Below, in pieces: positions 17,879-26,722 of a DNA stretch of 64,000 nt. The DNA lies in contig JAIPBH010000011.1 in assembly GCA_021739635.1 (NCBI GenBank), positions 1-64,000 on the forward strand. Direction: 5' to 3'. Numbering within the stretch: the stretch's first letter is position 1; each line of letters begins with the position of its first letter. A program made the translations under genes and the position numbers. The DNA comes from Flavobacteriaceae bacterium (GTDB taxonomy: Bacteria; Bacteroidota; Bacteroidia; Flavobacteriales; Flavobacteriaceae). Below the pieces are notes generated by a model that was not told the DNA's origin, searched no databases, and was given only the letters and a program-made list of their open reading frames with translations.

Positions 17879-18499
17879 CTATTTACAAGACTCTAACAAC
17901 ATTTTTGTTCTGTCTTCACCCCAATTTGGGTGAAATGGTGTTTCTGGTTTAAAGTTAGCAAAAAGTTCTAAAGCTCTTTCCAGTTCTTTACAAAATGGCT
18001 TGGTGTCTTGTCCAAAATATTTTGCACCACCAATTCCCCATTCTGCTTTACAATATACCACACGTGGATTTTGTGGGTCTATTTGCTCTGCTTGTGTATA
18101 AATTGCAACTACTTTTGGAGACATTGTCATACCATAAGTAGCACCATCATAAGCCACCCAAGACGTATATAATAATGCTTGAAGTACTAAAATCTCAGGG
18201 TTATTTTTAGAAATGGCCGTAGCATCATTAATTAAATCTTGTGCTTTACTAAGCTGTGCCGTTAATTGCTTTTCATCGCTTAATCCAAAGCTATTCACAA
18301 TATTTATTTGGGCAGCGTAATAATTAGGCAACCAATTGTCTGGTTCGGCATTCGCAATACGTTCAAACATATTGGCAGCTTCTATTGGGTTATTACTTCC
18401 CCATAATTCGAATGCTTTTTGCATTCCTTTTTCATAATTTGACTGTGCACTTAGCAGACTAGTTGCTAATACTACTAAAATGATAATTAATTTTTGCAT
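17879..18499 (-). CDS. Secreted TPR-like protein, first gene of the LytTR operon
   Basis: A 206-residue protein with a signal peptide (1-19, ending LLSAQ). The rest is helical with TPR-like repeats (NPIEAANMFERIANAEPDNW, then CKELERALELFANF). It starts the operon that continues, after 28 bases, into the histidine kinase, so it may be a periplasmic partner or target of that sensor. A candidate pair of LytTR boxes lies at 18536-18574. The specific function is unknown. Confidence 0.7.
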   Translation of the reverse strand: MQKLIIILVVLATSLLSAQSNYEKGMQKAFELWGSNNPIEAANMFERIANAEPDNWLPNYYAAQINIVNSFGLSDEKQLTAQLSKAQDLINDATAISKNNPEILVLQALLYTSWVAYDGATYGMTMSPKVVAIYTQAEQIDPQNPRVVYCKAEWGIGGAKYFGQDTKPFCKELERALELFANFKPETPFHPNWGEDRTKMLLESCK

Positions 18500-18535
18500 G
18501 ATGAGTTGTTTTTAAATTATTGAACAAATATGTAA

Positions 18536-18574
18536 CAGAACTGCAATAATTTAAAAAGAGACTAACCGAATTGT
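18536..18574 (-). promoter_or_regulatory. Candidate LytTR boxes upstream of the TPR/kinase operon
   Basis: On the minus strand, ACAATTCGG and GCAGTTCTG occur 30 bases apart. They approximate the general LytTR direct-repeat consensus, with about one and two mismatches, and lie 37-75 bases upstream of the operon start. Confidence 0.35.
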
Positions 18575-18616
18575 CAAATTTACATGATGAGATGTAACAC
18601 TTAAATAAAAAAATAA

Positions 18617-18656
18617 AAAAACCACCTTAAAATCTTATAAAGAGATTAAGGTGATT
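18617..18656 (-). terminator. Terminator after tonB
   Basis: On the minus strand CACCTTAA pairs with TTAAGGTG, with an inner AATCT/AGATT pairing, followed by a T-run. It lies about 35 bases beyond the tonB stop. Confidence 0.65.
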
Positions 18657-18688
18657 ATATTAACAACTAATTCAAAAAAATATTTAAT

Positions 18689-19417
18689 TTAACTTGCCAT
18701 GTATTTAAATACAATAGGCACACTATAAGGCACTTTTACGGGTTTGCCTCTTTGTTTACCGGGAATCATTTTAGGAAGTAATTTTATAATACGCTCAGCT
18801 TCAGCTTCTAAAATTTTATCTGGACCTCGTGAGCGAATACCAGAAACATATCCTTTAGTATCTATTACAAAAACAACAAATACCTTTCCTTGAATGCCTA
18901 AATCTAAAGCTTGCTCAGGATATCTAAAATTTTTAGCGACGTGTTCTTCCATTTTTTGTTGAAAGCAAGCTCTTTTTTGTTCCTTACTTCCTTTTTCACA
19001 ACCTGGAAAAACGGGTACATCTTCAATAACAGAAAAAGGTACTTCGGCTTCTTCTTCAACTTCTTCAATAGCAACATCAGAAACTGATATTACTTTATCT
19101 GCAATTTTATCAGTTTGGTTTGTTTCAGTACTTTCAATGATTGTTTCTTCTATTTCAGTAACATCTTCAACAATTTGAATAGATTCTTGAATCGCAATAG
19201 GTGGCGGTGGTGGCGGTGGCGTATTTACATTTACTATAGGAATTTCTTCTTCAAAAACCTCATCCATATTTACAATATCAATGGCAACATCAGATTTATC
19301 ATAAGTTTTATATTCTAACAATTGCCAAGAAACAAATAACATAATGGCAAGTCCGAGAGCAAAATAGAAACTACTATTTCTGCCAATTTCTAGATCTGGA
19401 TTTTTTTTAGTTTCCAT
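18689..19417 (-). CDS. tonB: Energy transducer TonB
   Basis: A 242-residue periplasm-spanning protein anchored by one N-terminal helix (about residues 15-32). A proline-rich segment (NTPPPPPPP) and an acidic Val/Glu-rich linker follow. The C-terminal TonB domain carries NFRYPEQALDLGIQGKVFV and ends VPIVFKYM. It couples the proton-motive force to TonB-dependent receptors; a receptor gene lies 163 bases upstream in the same direction. Its promoter region carries an FNR-type palindrome inside a larger inverted repeat. Confidence 0.93.
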   Translation of the reverse strand: METKKNPDLEIGRNSSFYFALGLAIMLFVSWQLLEYKTYDKSDVAIDIVNMDEVFEEEIPIVNVNTPPPPPPPIAIQESIQIVEDVTEIEETIIESTETNQTDKIADKVISVSDVAIEEVEEEAEVPFSVIEDVPVFPGCEKGSKEQKRACFQQKMEEHVAKNFRYPEQALDLGIQGKVFVVFVIDTKGYVSGIRSRGPDKILEAEAERIIKLLPKMIPGKQRGKPVKVPYSVPIVFKYMAS

Positions 19418-19472
19418 GACTAAAAGTTTAAAATTTGTAGTATAAATTTAGTTGAAAAACCTGCAAAAAAAT

Positions 19473-19499
19473 ATGATATTTGTCATATACAAATATCAT
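19473..19499. promoter_or_regulatory. FNR-type palindrome and inverted repeat upstream of tonB
   Basis: ATGATATTTGTCAT (19473-19486) keeps the arms of the FNR-type palindrome. In addition ATGATATTTG (19473-19482) and CAAATATCAT (19490-19499) form a perfect 10-base inverted repeat with a 7-base spacer, 56 bases upstream of the tonB start. Confidence 0.55.
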
Positions 19500-19580
19500 A
19501 TTTATGAATTTAACAATTAAATAGAGAAAGAGATTATAAAATTTATGATTTTCGCAAAAACCTATGTTTTTTTAACTTAT

Positions 19581-21734
19581 TTATAAATTATCTAATTGAT
19601 TACTTTTTTTATCTTCACTAATAGTCCAGAAAAAGCCAACAAAAAAGAATTGATCTGCTGCTGGTTTTAATGCTCTGCTTTCAAAAATACCATTGCCATT
19701 AGCCACATTTGCGTATTGATAGCCATTAATATTTTTAAAACCTAATACATTATTAACAGAAGCATATAGTATTTTTTGAGGACTAATTAAATAAGCCCAA
19801 TTAATGCTTAAATTATTATAAGCTTTTGTTTTTTCGTTTAAAAACCCTGTGACATTTGGATTGGTATAGGTTCTTCCTGTGGCAAAAGCATAACTAAAAC
19901 CAACCTGACTCCTCAAATCATTTATCCAATATTTTCCAACAAAAGAAAGATTATGTGTATTAGCAAAATTTGGTTGTTTTTTACTTGGGTAATTTAAGTA
20001 ATCACGTTTGGTATCTAAAAACGAATAGCTTACCCAATAATCAATATTTTTAATGGTTTTACTGTCTCTCCAAAACAAATCAACTCCTTTTGCAAAACCG
20101 TAACCATCATTATTGAAATTACTATTGAACTCAGCAAAATCTGTATCATATTTAATTAAATTTTTATAATCTTTAAAATAAGCTTCGGCTCTAAATATCT
20201 TACGGTTAGCATTAAATTGGTAATTCAAAATATAATGTGCTGTATTTTGAGCCTTTAAATTTTGATTAAACTTTAATATATTGCTTGAAGGATTTTGATA
20301 AAAATCACCATAAGCTAGTGATAACTGACTACTTTTTGAGGTTTTATATGCCAATGAAAGCCTTGGTGATAACGTAAATTGATTAAATAATTCGCTATAT
20401 TCTAATCTTAAACCTGATTTAAATGCTACGTTTTTTGATAAGAAAATATCAGCTTCAGTAAATGCTGCTGAAATATTATTATTGTAATCATAAACAATGT
20501 CATTTATACTGCTATCTGAATAATCTTCATTAAAATTTGAACTAAAATATTCTGATCCAAAGTTGAGTTTAAACCGGTTACTAAAACGCTTTTTAAATGT
20601 CACTTTTGCATGTATAGCATTCTCAGTATCATTTATAAGCATATCGGAAATGTTTAAATCATTATTAGCATGTGTAAAACTCATGCCTCCAAAAACATCC
20701 CAAGTATCATTTAATTTACCTTGATAAGAGCCATTAAAATATAGGTTATTATTTTTTAATTTAAAATGAACGCCTTCAGTTTGATTAATATCTTCTTGTG
20801 TTAGCTCAAAATTTGTGATATCAAAAGCCGTATAAAGTTTTAATAAACCAGAATTGAATTTTTTTCTAAAAACGGCTTCACCAGAAGCTGTTTCATAAGG
20901 TTTTATCCAATCATTTCTATCAGGAAAAGCAGCAATATAAGGTGCTAAATTAATGTAAGACACATTCATACTTAATGAGCTAGTTTTCCATTTTTGAGTA
21001 TTTCCCAAAGTTGCGCCTAAAGCCATTACACCTATATCGGTCTTTTCTTGATCGGGTTCATCAATAGTATTTAATAATAAAACACTGGATAATGCTTGTC
21101 CATATTCAGCCGAATAGCCACCTGTTGAAAACGTGATGCCATCAAATAAAAATGGCGAATATCTGCCTCTTGTAGGCGAATTATTGGTTGTTGGAGTATA
21201 TGGCGTAAATACGCGAATACCATCAATAAAAATTTGTGTTTCTTCGGCTTCTCCTCCACGCACAAACAATCTTCCATCTTCGGCTACGGTTGTTGTACCT
21301 GGAAGTGTTTGTAAAGCTCCAACAAAATCACCTAATGCACTTGCGGTAGTAACTACATCTAATGGTTTTAAAACGCTTGCTTTGCTATTATCGCCAGCTT
21401 GAAAGGTTCCAGCAGAAAGCACTACAGCATCTAAAGTATTCACATCTTCACGAAGTTTTACCGTTAAGTCTTTCATATATGTAACATCTCCAATCATTGA
21501 AAATGTTTCAAAAGAAATATATGAAACTATTAAGGTTTGTGTTCCTGTTTCGGAAGTCTTAAACGTAAATTTACCATTTTCATCTGTTGAACTACCATCA
21601 TAAGTTCCTTCTAAAAACACATTTGCTCCAACGATTGGCTCACTATTATTATTTAAAACAATACCACTAATTAATTGTTGAGCACTTAATTTAAAACTTA
21701 ATAAAACTATTAAAATGATAAAACCTTTTTTCAT
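19581..21734 (-). CDS. TonB-dependent outer-membrane receptor
   Basis: I start at 21734 because MKKGFIILIVLLSFKLSAQ is a clear signal peptide; the frame could extend 11 codons further. Mature order: a carboxypeptidase-like regulatory beta-sandwich (GIVLNNNSEPIVGANVFLEG), a plug domain (LPGTTTVAEDGRLFVRGGEAEE), then a beta-barrel to the C-terminus. At 717 residues it is normal for the family. The substrate is unknown. A strong LytTR direct-repeat candidate lies at 21806-21835, so control by the neighbouring LytTR system is plausible. tonB lies downstream. Confidence 0.9.
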   Translation of the reverse strand: MKKGFIILIVLLSFKLSAQQLISGIVLNNNSEPIVGANVFLEGTYDGSSTDENGKFTFKTSETGTQTLIVSYISFETFSMIGDVTYMKDLTVKLREDVNTLDAVVLSAGTFQAGDNSKASVLKPLDVVTTASALGDFVGALQTLPGTTTVAEDGRLFVRGGEAEETQIFIDGIRVFTPYTPTTNNSPTRGRYSPFLFDGITFSTGGYSAEYGQALSSVLLLNTIDEPDQEKTDIGVMALGATLGNTQKWKTSSLSMNVSYINLAPYIAAFPDRNDWIKPYETASGEAVFRKKFNSGLLKLYTAFDITNFELTQEDINQTEGVHFKLKNNNLYFNGSYQGKLNDTWDVFGGMSFTHANNDLNISDMLINDTENAIHAKVTFKKRFSNRFKLNFGSEYFSSNFNEDYSDSSINDIVYDYNNNISAAFTEADIFLSKNVAFKSGLRLEYSELFNQFTLSPRLSLAYKTSKSSQLSLAYGDFYQNPSSNILKFNQNLKAQNTAHYILNYQFNANRKIFRAEAYFKDYKNLIKYDTDFAEFNSNFNNDGYGFAKGVDLFWRDSKTIKNIDYWVSYSFLDTKRDYLNYPSKKQPNFANTHNLSFVGKYWINDLRSQVGFSYAFATGRTYTNPNVTGFLNEKTKAYNNLSINWAYLISPQKILYASVNNVLGFKNINGYQYANVANGNGIFESRALKPAADQFFFVGFFWTISEDKKSNQLDNL

Positions 21735-21805
21735 GTTGATTCTTTTTGTTTTGTTTTGATGAGACAAAATTGTAAAAGAAAATTAGCATTGAAAATAGTA
21801 ATTAA

Positions 21806-21835
21806 CTGAACTGTAAAATTTAGTGACTGAATTGA
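21806..21835 (-). promoter_or_regulatory. Candidate LytTR direct repeat upstream of the TonB-dependent receptor
   Basis: On the minus strand ACAGTTCAG (21806-21814) and TCAATTCAG (21827-21835) repeat exactly 21 bases apart, the two-turn spacing typical of LytTR regulators. The first matches the general consensus fully, the second with one mismatch. They lie 72-101 bases upstream of the start. Confidence 0.45.
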
Positions 21836-22200
21836 AATTTCAATATCCAGAACAAAAAAATTAAGTCAAAAAAAAATGTTTAACTAGATGCGTTAATACT
21901 ATAAAAAAGCGCCCTAAAAATGTTTCTTTTATTCGATAAATTTCACTAATTATTTTTTTTATATATTAGCCATATTAAGCTATAAACATATTGAATTTTA
22001 AAGTTAAAAAAGCCCTATAGATTTTACTTATAGCTGGTATTTAAAAAACTAAAAATCAGTAGTTAATATAATATATTTAAATTTTTACTTTAACTATTAT
22101 AGATTTATTATAACACTATTAAATTTCTGATTTTTTATTAAATTATTCACTCAATAACATCCTTGAAATTGCGTTTAAAAATTAAAATTTATATACCCTT
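21836..22200. other. AT-rich intergenic region between receptor and ECF sigma gene
   Basis: Very AT-rich sequence without a convincing reading frame on either strand. Apart from the LytTR boxes, a 14-base palindrome ATTGAAATTTCAAT at 21831-21844 is the only structure I see. Confidence 0.5.
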
Positions 22201-22225
22201 GTAACGTTTTAAATATTTAAGCTAC
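22201..22225 (+). promoter_or_regulatory. Possible ECF-type promoter of the sigma factor gene
   Basis: GTAAC (22201-22205) and CTAC (22222-22225) are spaced by 16 bases, like the AAC-type -35 and short -10 of autoregulated ECF sigma factors. It lies 25 bases before the start codon. This is a weak sequence-only call. Confidence 0.3.
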
Positions 22226-22249
22226 TTATCTATTAACTAACTCATCAAA

Positions 22250-22744
22250 TTGGATAAAGAACTAGAACATAGTTTTGTTGAATTGCTTGAACAGCATCAA
22301 AATATTATACACAAGGTATGTAGATTATATACCAATAATTATGATGCACATAATGATTTGTTTCAAGAAATTACTATTCAATTATGGAAAGCATATCCTA
22401 AGTTTAGAGGTGATTCAAAATTTAGCACATGGATGTATAGAGTTGGATTAAACACCGCCATTACATTATATAGAAAATCTAAGCGTACCATAAATACACA
22501 AGATTTTGATGGCGTTGAATTTAAAATGAAAGCCGAGGATTATGATGACACAGAAGAACAACAATTAAAAACCTTGTATAAGGCAGTACATGAATTAAAT
22601 GACATTGAAAAAGCTCTTGTATTTTTATATTTAGAAGATAAAGATTATAGAGAAATAAGTGAAACAATGGGTATTAGTGAAGTTAATGCACGTGTAAAAA
22701 TGAATAGAATAAAAACCAAACTAAAAACCATACTTAATCCGTAA
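22250..22744 (+). CDS. ECF RNA polymerase sigma factor
   Basis: A 164-residue sigma factor with region 2 (NDLFQEITIQLWKAYPKFRGDSKFSTWMYRV without a break to be quoted further) and region 4 (IEKALVFLYLEDKDYREISETMGISEVNARVKM). Translation begins at TTG, there being no in-frame ATG near the conserved start. The next gene, 4 bases downstream, encodes a four-helix membrane protein, which in such pairs often restrains the sigma factor. Confidence 0.9.
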   Translation: MDKELEHSFVELLEQHQNIIHKVCRLYTNNYDAHNDLFQEITIQLWKAYPKFRGDSKFSTWMYRVGLNTAITLYRKSKRTINTQDFDGVEFKMKAEDYDDTEEQQLKTLYKAVHELNDIEKALVFLYLEDKDYREISETMGISEVNARVKMNRIKTKLKTILNP

Positions 22745-22748
22745 CATT

Positions 22749-23384
22749 ATGGATGAATTAGAATTATTAAAAAAAGACTGGGGAAAGCAAGATAGTACGT
22801 ATAAACAACTATCTACCAATGACATTTACCCTATGTTACAAAAAAAGTCGTCTTCAATTGTTAAGACACTTTTTTATATAAGTATTGGCGAACTCGTGTT
22901 TTGGATTTTAATAAACACTATTCCATACTTTTCATCAGATAGCTATAGAGAAAAATTGGATGCTGTTTATAGTAATGACACTATACTTGTTGGATTAACC
23001 ATAATAAGTTATGCCGTTATTTTACTGTTTATTTATTTACTTTTTAAATCGCATAAAGCTATTTCGGTTACAGATAATGCTAAAAAATTAATGGAAAGTA
23101 TTTTAAAAACTCGTAGAGTTATTAAATACTATGTGATTTATAATTTAGTAATGGCCTTTGTTTCTATGGTTGTAGGATTATATTTTTCTATTATTCACAA
23201 CCCAAAATTATCTGAAACTATATCTCATTTCAACCAGAAACAACTCATGATGACCTATGCTATAATGATAGGTTGCGTTGCTGTTTTTGTGGTTATTATT
23301 TGGCTTTTTTATAAACTTTTATATGGATTATTATTAAAGCGACTTAATAGAAATTACAAAGAGTTAAAAAAATTAGAAGTTTAG
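22749..23384 (+). CDS. Four-helix membrane protein, possible anti-sigma partner
   Basis: A 211-residue protein: a polar N-terminal 35 residues (ELLKKDWGKQDSTYKQL) followed by about four membrane helices (near 37-57, 75-100, 125-150, 165-195). The short cytoplasmic N-terminus followed by helices, and the 4-base spacing to the sigma gene, suggest an anti-sigma-like role, but I see no ZAS-type zinc motif. Its 3' end overlaps the converging RluE-like gene by 12 bases, leaving no room for a terminator. Confidence 0.6.
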   Translation: MDELELLKKDWGKQDSTYKQLSTNDIYPMLQKKSSSIVKTLFYISIGELVFWILINTIPYFSSDSYREKLDAVYSNDTILVGLTIISYAVILLFIYLLFKSHKAISVTDNAKKLMESILKTRRVIKYYVIYNLVMAFVSMVVGLYFSIIHNPKLSETISHFNQKQLMMTYAIMIGCVAVFVVIIWLFYKLLYGLLLKRLNRNYKELKKLEV

Positions 23385-23969
23385 TTTAAACGTATTTATT
23401 TCTATAACATCGCCAATATCCATATTACCTAGTTGGATGGTTCCTACTCTAATTCTAACTAAGCGCAAGGTAGAAAAACCAACAGCTGAAGTCATTTTTC
23501 TAACCTGACGAAATTTACCTTCATTAATTGTTATTGATATCCATGAGGTTGGTCCATGTCTATCATCTCTAATTTTTTTTGAGCGTATTGGTAGTTTAGG
23601 AACAGCATGAAGCTTAAAAACTTCACAAGGTTTTGTAATATATTTTTTTCCTTCAAAACCAATTTCTACGCCTGCTTTTAATTGTTCAATAGCTTCTTTA
23701 GTAATTTCACCATTTACTTGCGCATAATACTCCTTATCTACTTTTTGGCTATTAACAAAATCACTCATTTTACCATCAGTAGTAATAAGTAATAAGCCTT
23801 CAGATTTTTCATCTAGCCTACCTATTGCCATTGCATTTTCTGGAAAATCAAATAAATCACCTAGAAACTTCTTCTTTTGTTCTTTTTTTGCATTGGTATA
23901 AAACTGACTTAAATAACCGTAAGGTTTGTAGATAATAAAATGCCTATGATTGTTTTTAGATTTTTCCAT
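23373..23969 (-). CDS. 23S rRNA pseudouridine synthase, RluE-like
   Basis: A 198-residue enzyme of the RsuA/RluB/E/F family, without the S4 domain. It has the family start FIIYKPYGYLSQF, the catalytic Asp in GRLDEKSEGLLLIT, and NEGKFRQVRKM near the C-terminus. Lack of S4 and short length favour RluE (23S position about 2457). It overlaps topB by 14 bases, so the two are co-transcribed, and overlaps the opposite membrane-protein gene by 12. Confidence 0.85.
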   Translation of the reverse strand: MEKSKNNHRHFIIYKPYGYLSQFYTNAKKEQKKKFLGDLFDFPENAMAIGRLDEKSEGLLLITTDGKMSDFVNSQKVDKEYYAQVNGEITKEAIEQLKAGVEIGFEGKKYITKPCEVFKLHAVPKLPIRSKKIRDDRHGPTSWISITINEGKFRQVRKMTSAVGFSTLRLVRIRVGTIQLGNMDIGDVIEINTFKLNF

Positions 23970-26247
23970 TCAAAATATTAAAAACAAGCTCTTTAGTTGC
24001 TTTTTCTCCATTCATTTTTTTTCTAACATCATCAAAAGACATTCTAAAATCACAACCTAGTTTATAATCACTACAACCATATGCTGTATGCCCTTTTATA
24101 ACAGTTCCTTTTTTACATTTTGGACAACTTAAAGTCTCTGGAATTTCCTTTTTTAAAACCTTTTTAGCTTCTAATACCAACTTAAAATCGGTATCAAAAC
24201 GCAATAAACCTTCAGCTAAACCGGCATCCGTTTTAAAGTCCTTTAAATTAACTGTGGAACCTTTTTGAAGTAATCTGAGGTATTGGTTTTCTGATATTTT
24301 TTTACCTGCAAAACTAAAAGGAAGCAAAAAATTACAACCTGTTTTATAATTACTACATCCGTAAGCCGTTTTTCCTTTTAATAAAGACGCCTGCTTGCAT
24401 TTTGGACATATTTCGGCAGTGATTCCTGTTTTGTTTTTTATCTCCACTTTAGTGGCTTTCTTTTGAATGGTTTCTGCATGAGAAATATTAGCACGAACGG
24501 TTTCACTTCGCACTTCATACACCAAGGCTTCAACCATCTGCTTCATATTAGTTATAAATGCGGTTGCAGTAAAATTACCTTTTTCTATATCCTTTAATTG
24601 CTTTTCCCACGAACCAGTTAATTCAGCCGATTTTAATAACTCATTTTGAATGGTATCAATTAACTGAATGCCTGCCAAAGTAGGAAGCACTTGTTTTTTA
24701 TTTCTAATAATATACTTTCTTTTAAAAAGTGTTTCAATAATATTTGCTCTTGTTGATGGTCGTCCAATACCATTTTCTTTCATTAATTCTCGCAACTCAT
24801 CATCATCTACTTGTTTTCCAGCTGTTTCCATAGCACGCAATAATGAGGCTTCTGTAAATTGATTTGGTGGTTTGGTTTCTTTTTCTAAAAATGAAGGTTC
24901 GTGTGGACCTTTTTCTCCTTTAACAAAGGTTGGCAACACGTCTGAATCTTTTTCTTTAGCATCTGGTGTTTCAAAAACAAGTCTCCAACCTTTTTTTAAA
25001 ATTTCTTTTCCGGTAGTTTTAAAAGGCACTTGAGCAGCTTGGCCTATAACTGTTGTATTTGAAACCGAACAATCATCATAAAATACAGCAATAAAACGCC
25101 TTACAATGATATCATAAACTTGTTGCTGGTTGTATTGTAGTTTAATTTGAACACCTGTTGGAATAATAGCATGGTGATCGGTTACTTTTTTATCATTAAA
25201 TACCTTAGGTGATTTTTTAATCTTTTTTCCTAATAATGGTTGGGTTAAAGTTGAGTAATTACTTAGCTTTTGCAAAATTCCAGCGACTTTAGGATAAATA
25301 TCACTAGGTAAAAACGTGGTATCAACTCTTGGATAAGTGACTACTTTTTGCTCATATAAAACCTGAACTATTTTAAGTGTCTCGTCTGCCGAAAACCCAA
25401 ACTTAGTATTGCAATATACCTGTAAACCTGTTAAATCAAATAGTTTTGGAGCAAATTCATTCCCTTCCTTTTTCTCAATGGACACAATTTCAAAATCACT
25501 TTCTTTAACTTTATTTGCTAAAATTTCACCTTCTTCTCTTTTTAAAAAACGCCCTTCTTCATAGCTAAACAACGTATCACGATACATAGTTTGCAATTCC
25601 CAGTAAGGTTGTGGCTTAAAATTTTCTATTTCTTTAAACCTATTTACCACCATAGCTAATGTTGGTGTTTGTACACGACCAACAGACAATACTTGTTTAT
25701 AACCACCATGTTTTACAGTATATAATCTGGTAGCATTCATACCCAACAACCAATCTCCAATGGCTCTTGAAAAACCGGCGTAAAATAAATTATCATAATT
25801 TTTTGAAGGTTTTAAATTATCAAAACCTTCTTTAATAGCTTCAGTAGTTAATGAAGAAATCCATAAACGCATTACTTCCCCTTTGTAATTAGCTTGATGC
25901 ATGACCCAACGCTGAATAAGTTCGCCTTCTTGACCAGCATCACCACAATTTATAACCAAATTAGCTTTATCAAAGAGACTTTTTACAATTTTGAATTGTT
26001 TTTGTATACCAGAATTAGCTACTACTTTGGTTTGAAACTTTTCTGGTAACATGGGTAAATTATTTAAATCCCAGCTTTTCCAATAAGGTTTGTAATCGTC
26101 TGGTTCAAAAAGTGTGCATAAATGTCCAAATGTATATGTTACTGCATAACCATTCCCTTCATAATAGCCATCACGCTTTGTGTTGGCTCCTAAAACAGAA
26201 GCTATTTCTCTTGCTACACTTGGCTTTTCTGCTATACAAACTTTCAC
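23956..26247 (-). CDS. topB: DNA topoisomerase III
   Basis: A 763-residue type IA topoisomerase. It begins with the Toprim domain (MKVCIAEKPSVAREIA, later NCGDAGQEGELI). The central region has GRVQTPTLAM and the catalytic Tyr in VTYPRVDTTFLP. ENGIGRPSTRANII follows. The C-terminus has two zinc-ribbon-like units, CPKCKQASLLKGKTAYGC and CPKCKKGTVIKGHTAYGC. Length and layout match the Bacteroidetes TopB group rather than TopA. Confidence 0.93.
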   Translation of the reverse strand: MKVCIAEKPSVAREIASVLGANTKRDGYYEGNGYAVTYTFGHLCTLFEPDDYKPYWKSWDLNNLPMLPEKFQTKVVANSGIQKQFKIVKSLFDKANLVINCGDAGQEGELIQRWVMHQANYKGEVMRLWISSLTTEAIKEGFDNLKPSKNYDNLFYAGFSRAIGDWLLGMNATRLYTVKHGGYKQVLSVGRVQTPTLAMVVNRFKEIENFKPQPYWELQTMYRDTLFSYEEGRFLKREEGEILANKVKESDFEIVSIEKKEGNEFAPKLFDLTGLQVYCNTKFGFSADETLKIVQVLYEQKVVTYPRVDTTFLPSDIYPKVAGILQKLSNYSTLTQPLLGKKIKKSPKVFNDKKVTDHHAIIPTGVQIKLQYNQQQVYDIIVRRFIAVFYDDCSVSNTTVIGQAAQVPFKTTGKEILKKGWRLVFETPDAKEKDSDVLPTFVKGEKGPHEPSFLEKETKPPNQFTEASLLRAMETAGKQVDDDELRELMKENGIGRPSTRANIIETLFKRKYIIRNKKQVLPTLAGIQLIDTIQNELLKSAELTGSWEKQLKDIEKGNFTATAFITNMKQMVEALVYEVRSETVRANISHAETIQKKATKVEIKNKTGITAEICPKCKQASLLKGKTAYGCSNYKTGCNFLLPFSFAGKKISENQYLRLLQKGSTVNLKDFKTDAGLAEGLLRFDTDFKLVLEAKKVLKKEIPETLSCPKCKKGTVIKGHTAYGCSDYKLGCDFRMSFDDVRKKMNGEKATKELVFNILNGKI

Positions 26248-26343
26248 TTTAAGAAATATAATTTATTAGTTTTTAAAACAAAAATCAAGAATTTAGTCTT
26301 GTTGTTTTATTCTTTGTAGTTATTAACGATTCTTGTATAAAAA

Positions 26344-26703
26344 TTAAATAAGACTTTCACCAAAAGTAAGTAAATTATTATCTGGGTCAAGAACAGAGAA
26401 TTCTTTTTGTCCCCAAGGTTTAATTTCCAATGGTCCGTTTGGATGTATTTTAGTTTTATGATTTAATAATTCCTTATAAAATTTGTCAATAGCATCCGTT
26501 CTAATATAAACTTGTCCATAATTTTCAAATGGATTAAGGGCTTTAAACTCAAAAAAATGAATTTGAATTTGATCTTTTTGTAACATTAAATAGCCATCAT
26601 AATTAGCACTTCCAAATTCTTGAAAACCCAATTTATTAATATAAAATTCCTTGGTAATTAACTTATTACGCATGGGAAGTTTCGGGTTTATTTGAGTGAG
26701 CAT
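26344..26703 (-). CDS. VOC-superfamily protein (glyoxalase/bleomycin-resistance fold)
   Basis: A 119-residue protein with one pair of beta-alpha-beta-beta-beta modules: KEFYINKLGFQEFGSANYDGYLML in the first half (metal-site and partner regions) and FSVLDPDNNLLTFGE at the end, the standard VOC ending. It sits 19 bases behind the acyltransferase gene in the same direction. Substrate unknown; resistance should not be inferred from the fold alone. Confidence 0.78.
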   Translation of the reverse strand: MLTQINPKLPMRNKLITKEFYINKLGFQEFGSANYDGYLMLQKDQIQIHFFEFKALNPFENYGQVYIRTDAIDKFYKELLNHKTKIHPNGPLEIKPWGQKEFSVLDPDNNLLTFGESLI

Positions 26704-26722
26704 ATCATTTAGATTTAATATT

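Noticed and set aside
18660-18672. TTAGTTGTTAATATA on the minus strand near tonB
   Set aside because: It resembles the element of the cytochrome operon but lies between the tonB stop and its terminator, not before a gene.
19115-19318. Plus-strand frame opposite the tonB proline/glutamate-rich region
   Set aside because: Its Trp/Arg-rich product (RWRWWRWR) is the mirror of the proline codons of TonB.
26285-26302. CAAGA/TCTTG hairpin after the VOC gene as a terminator
   Set aside because: Only five base pairs and a broken T-run; too weak to list.
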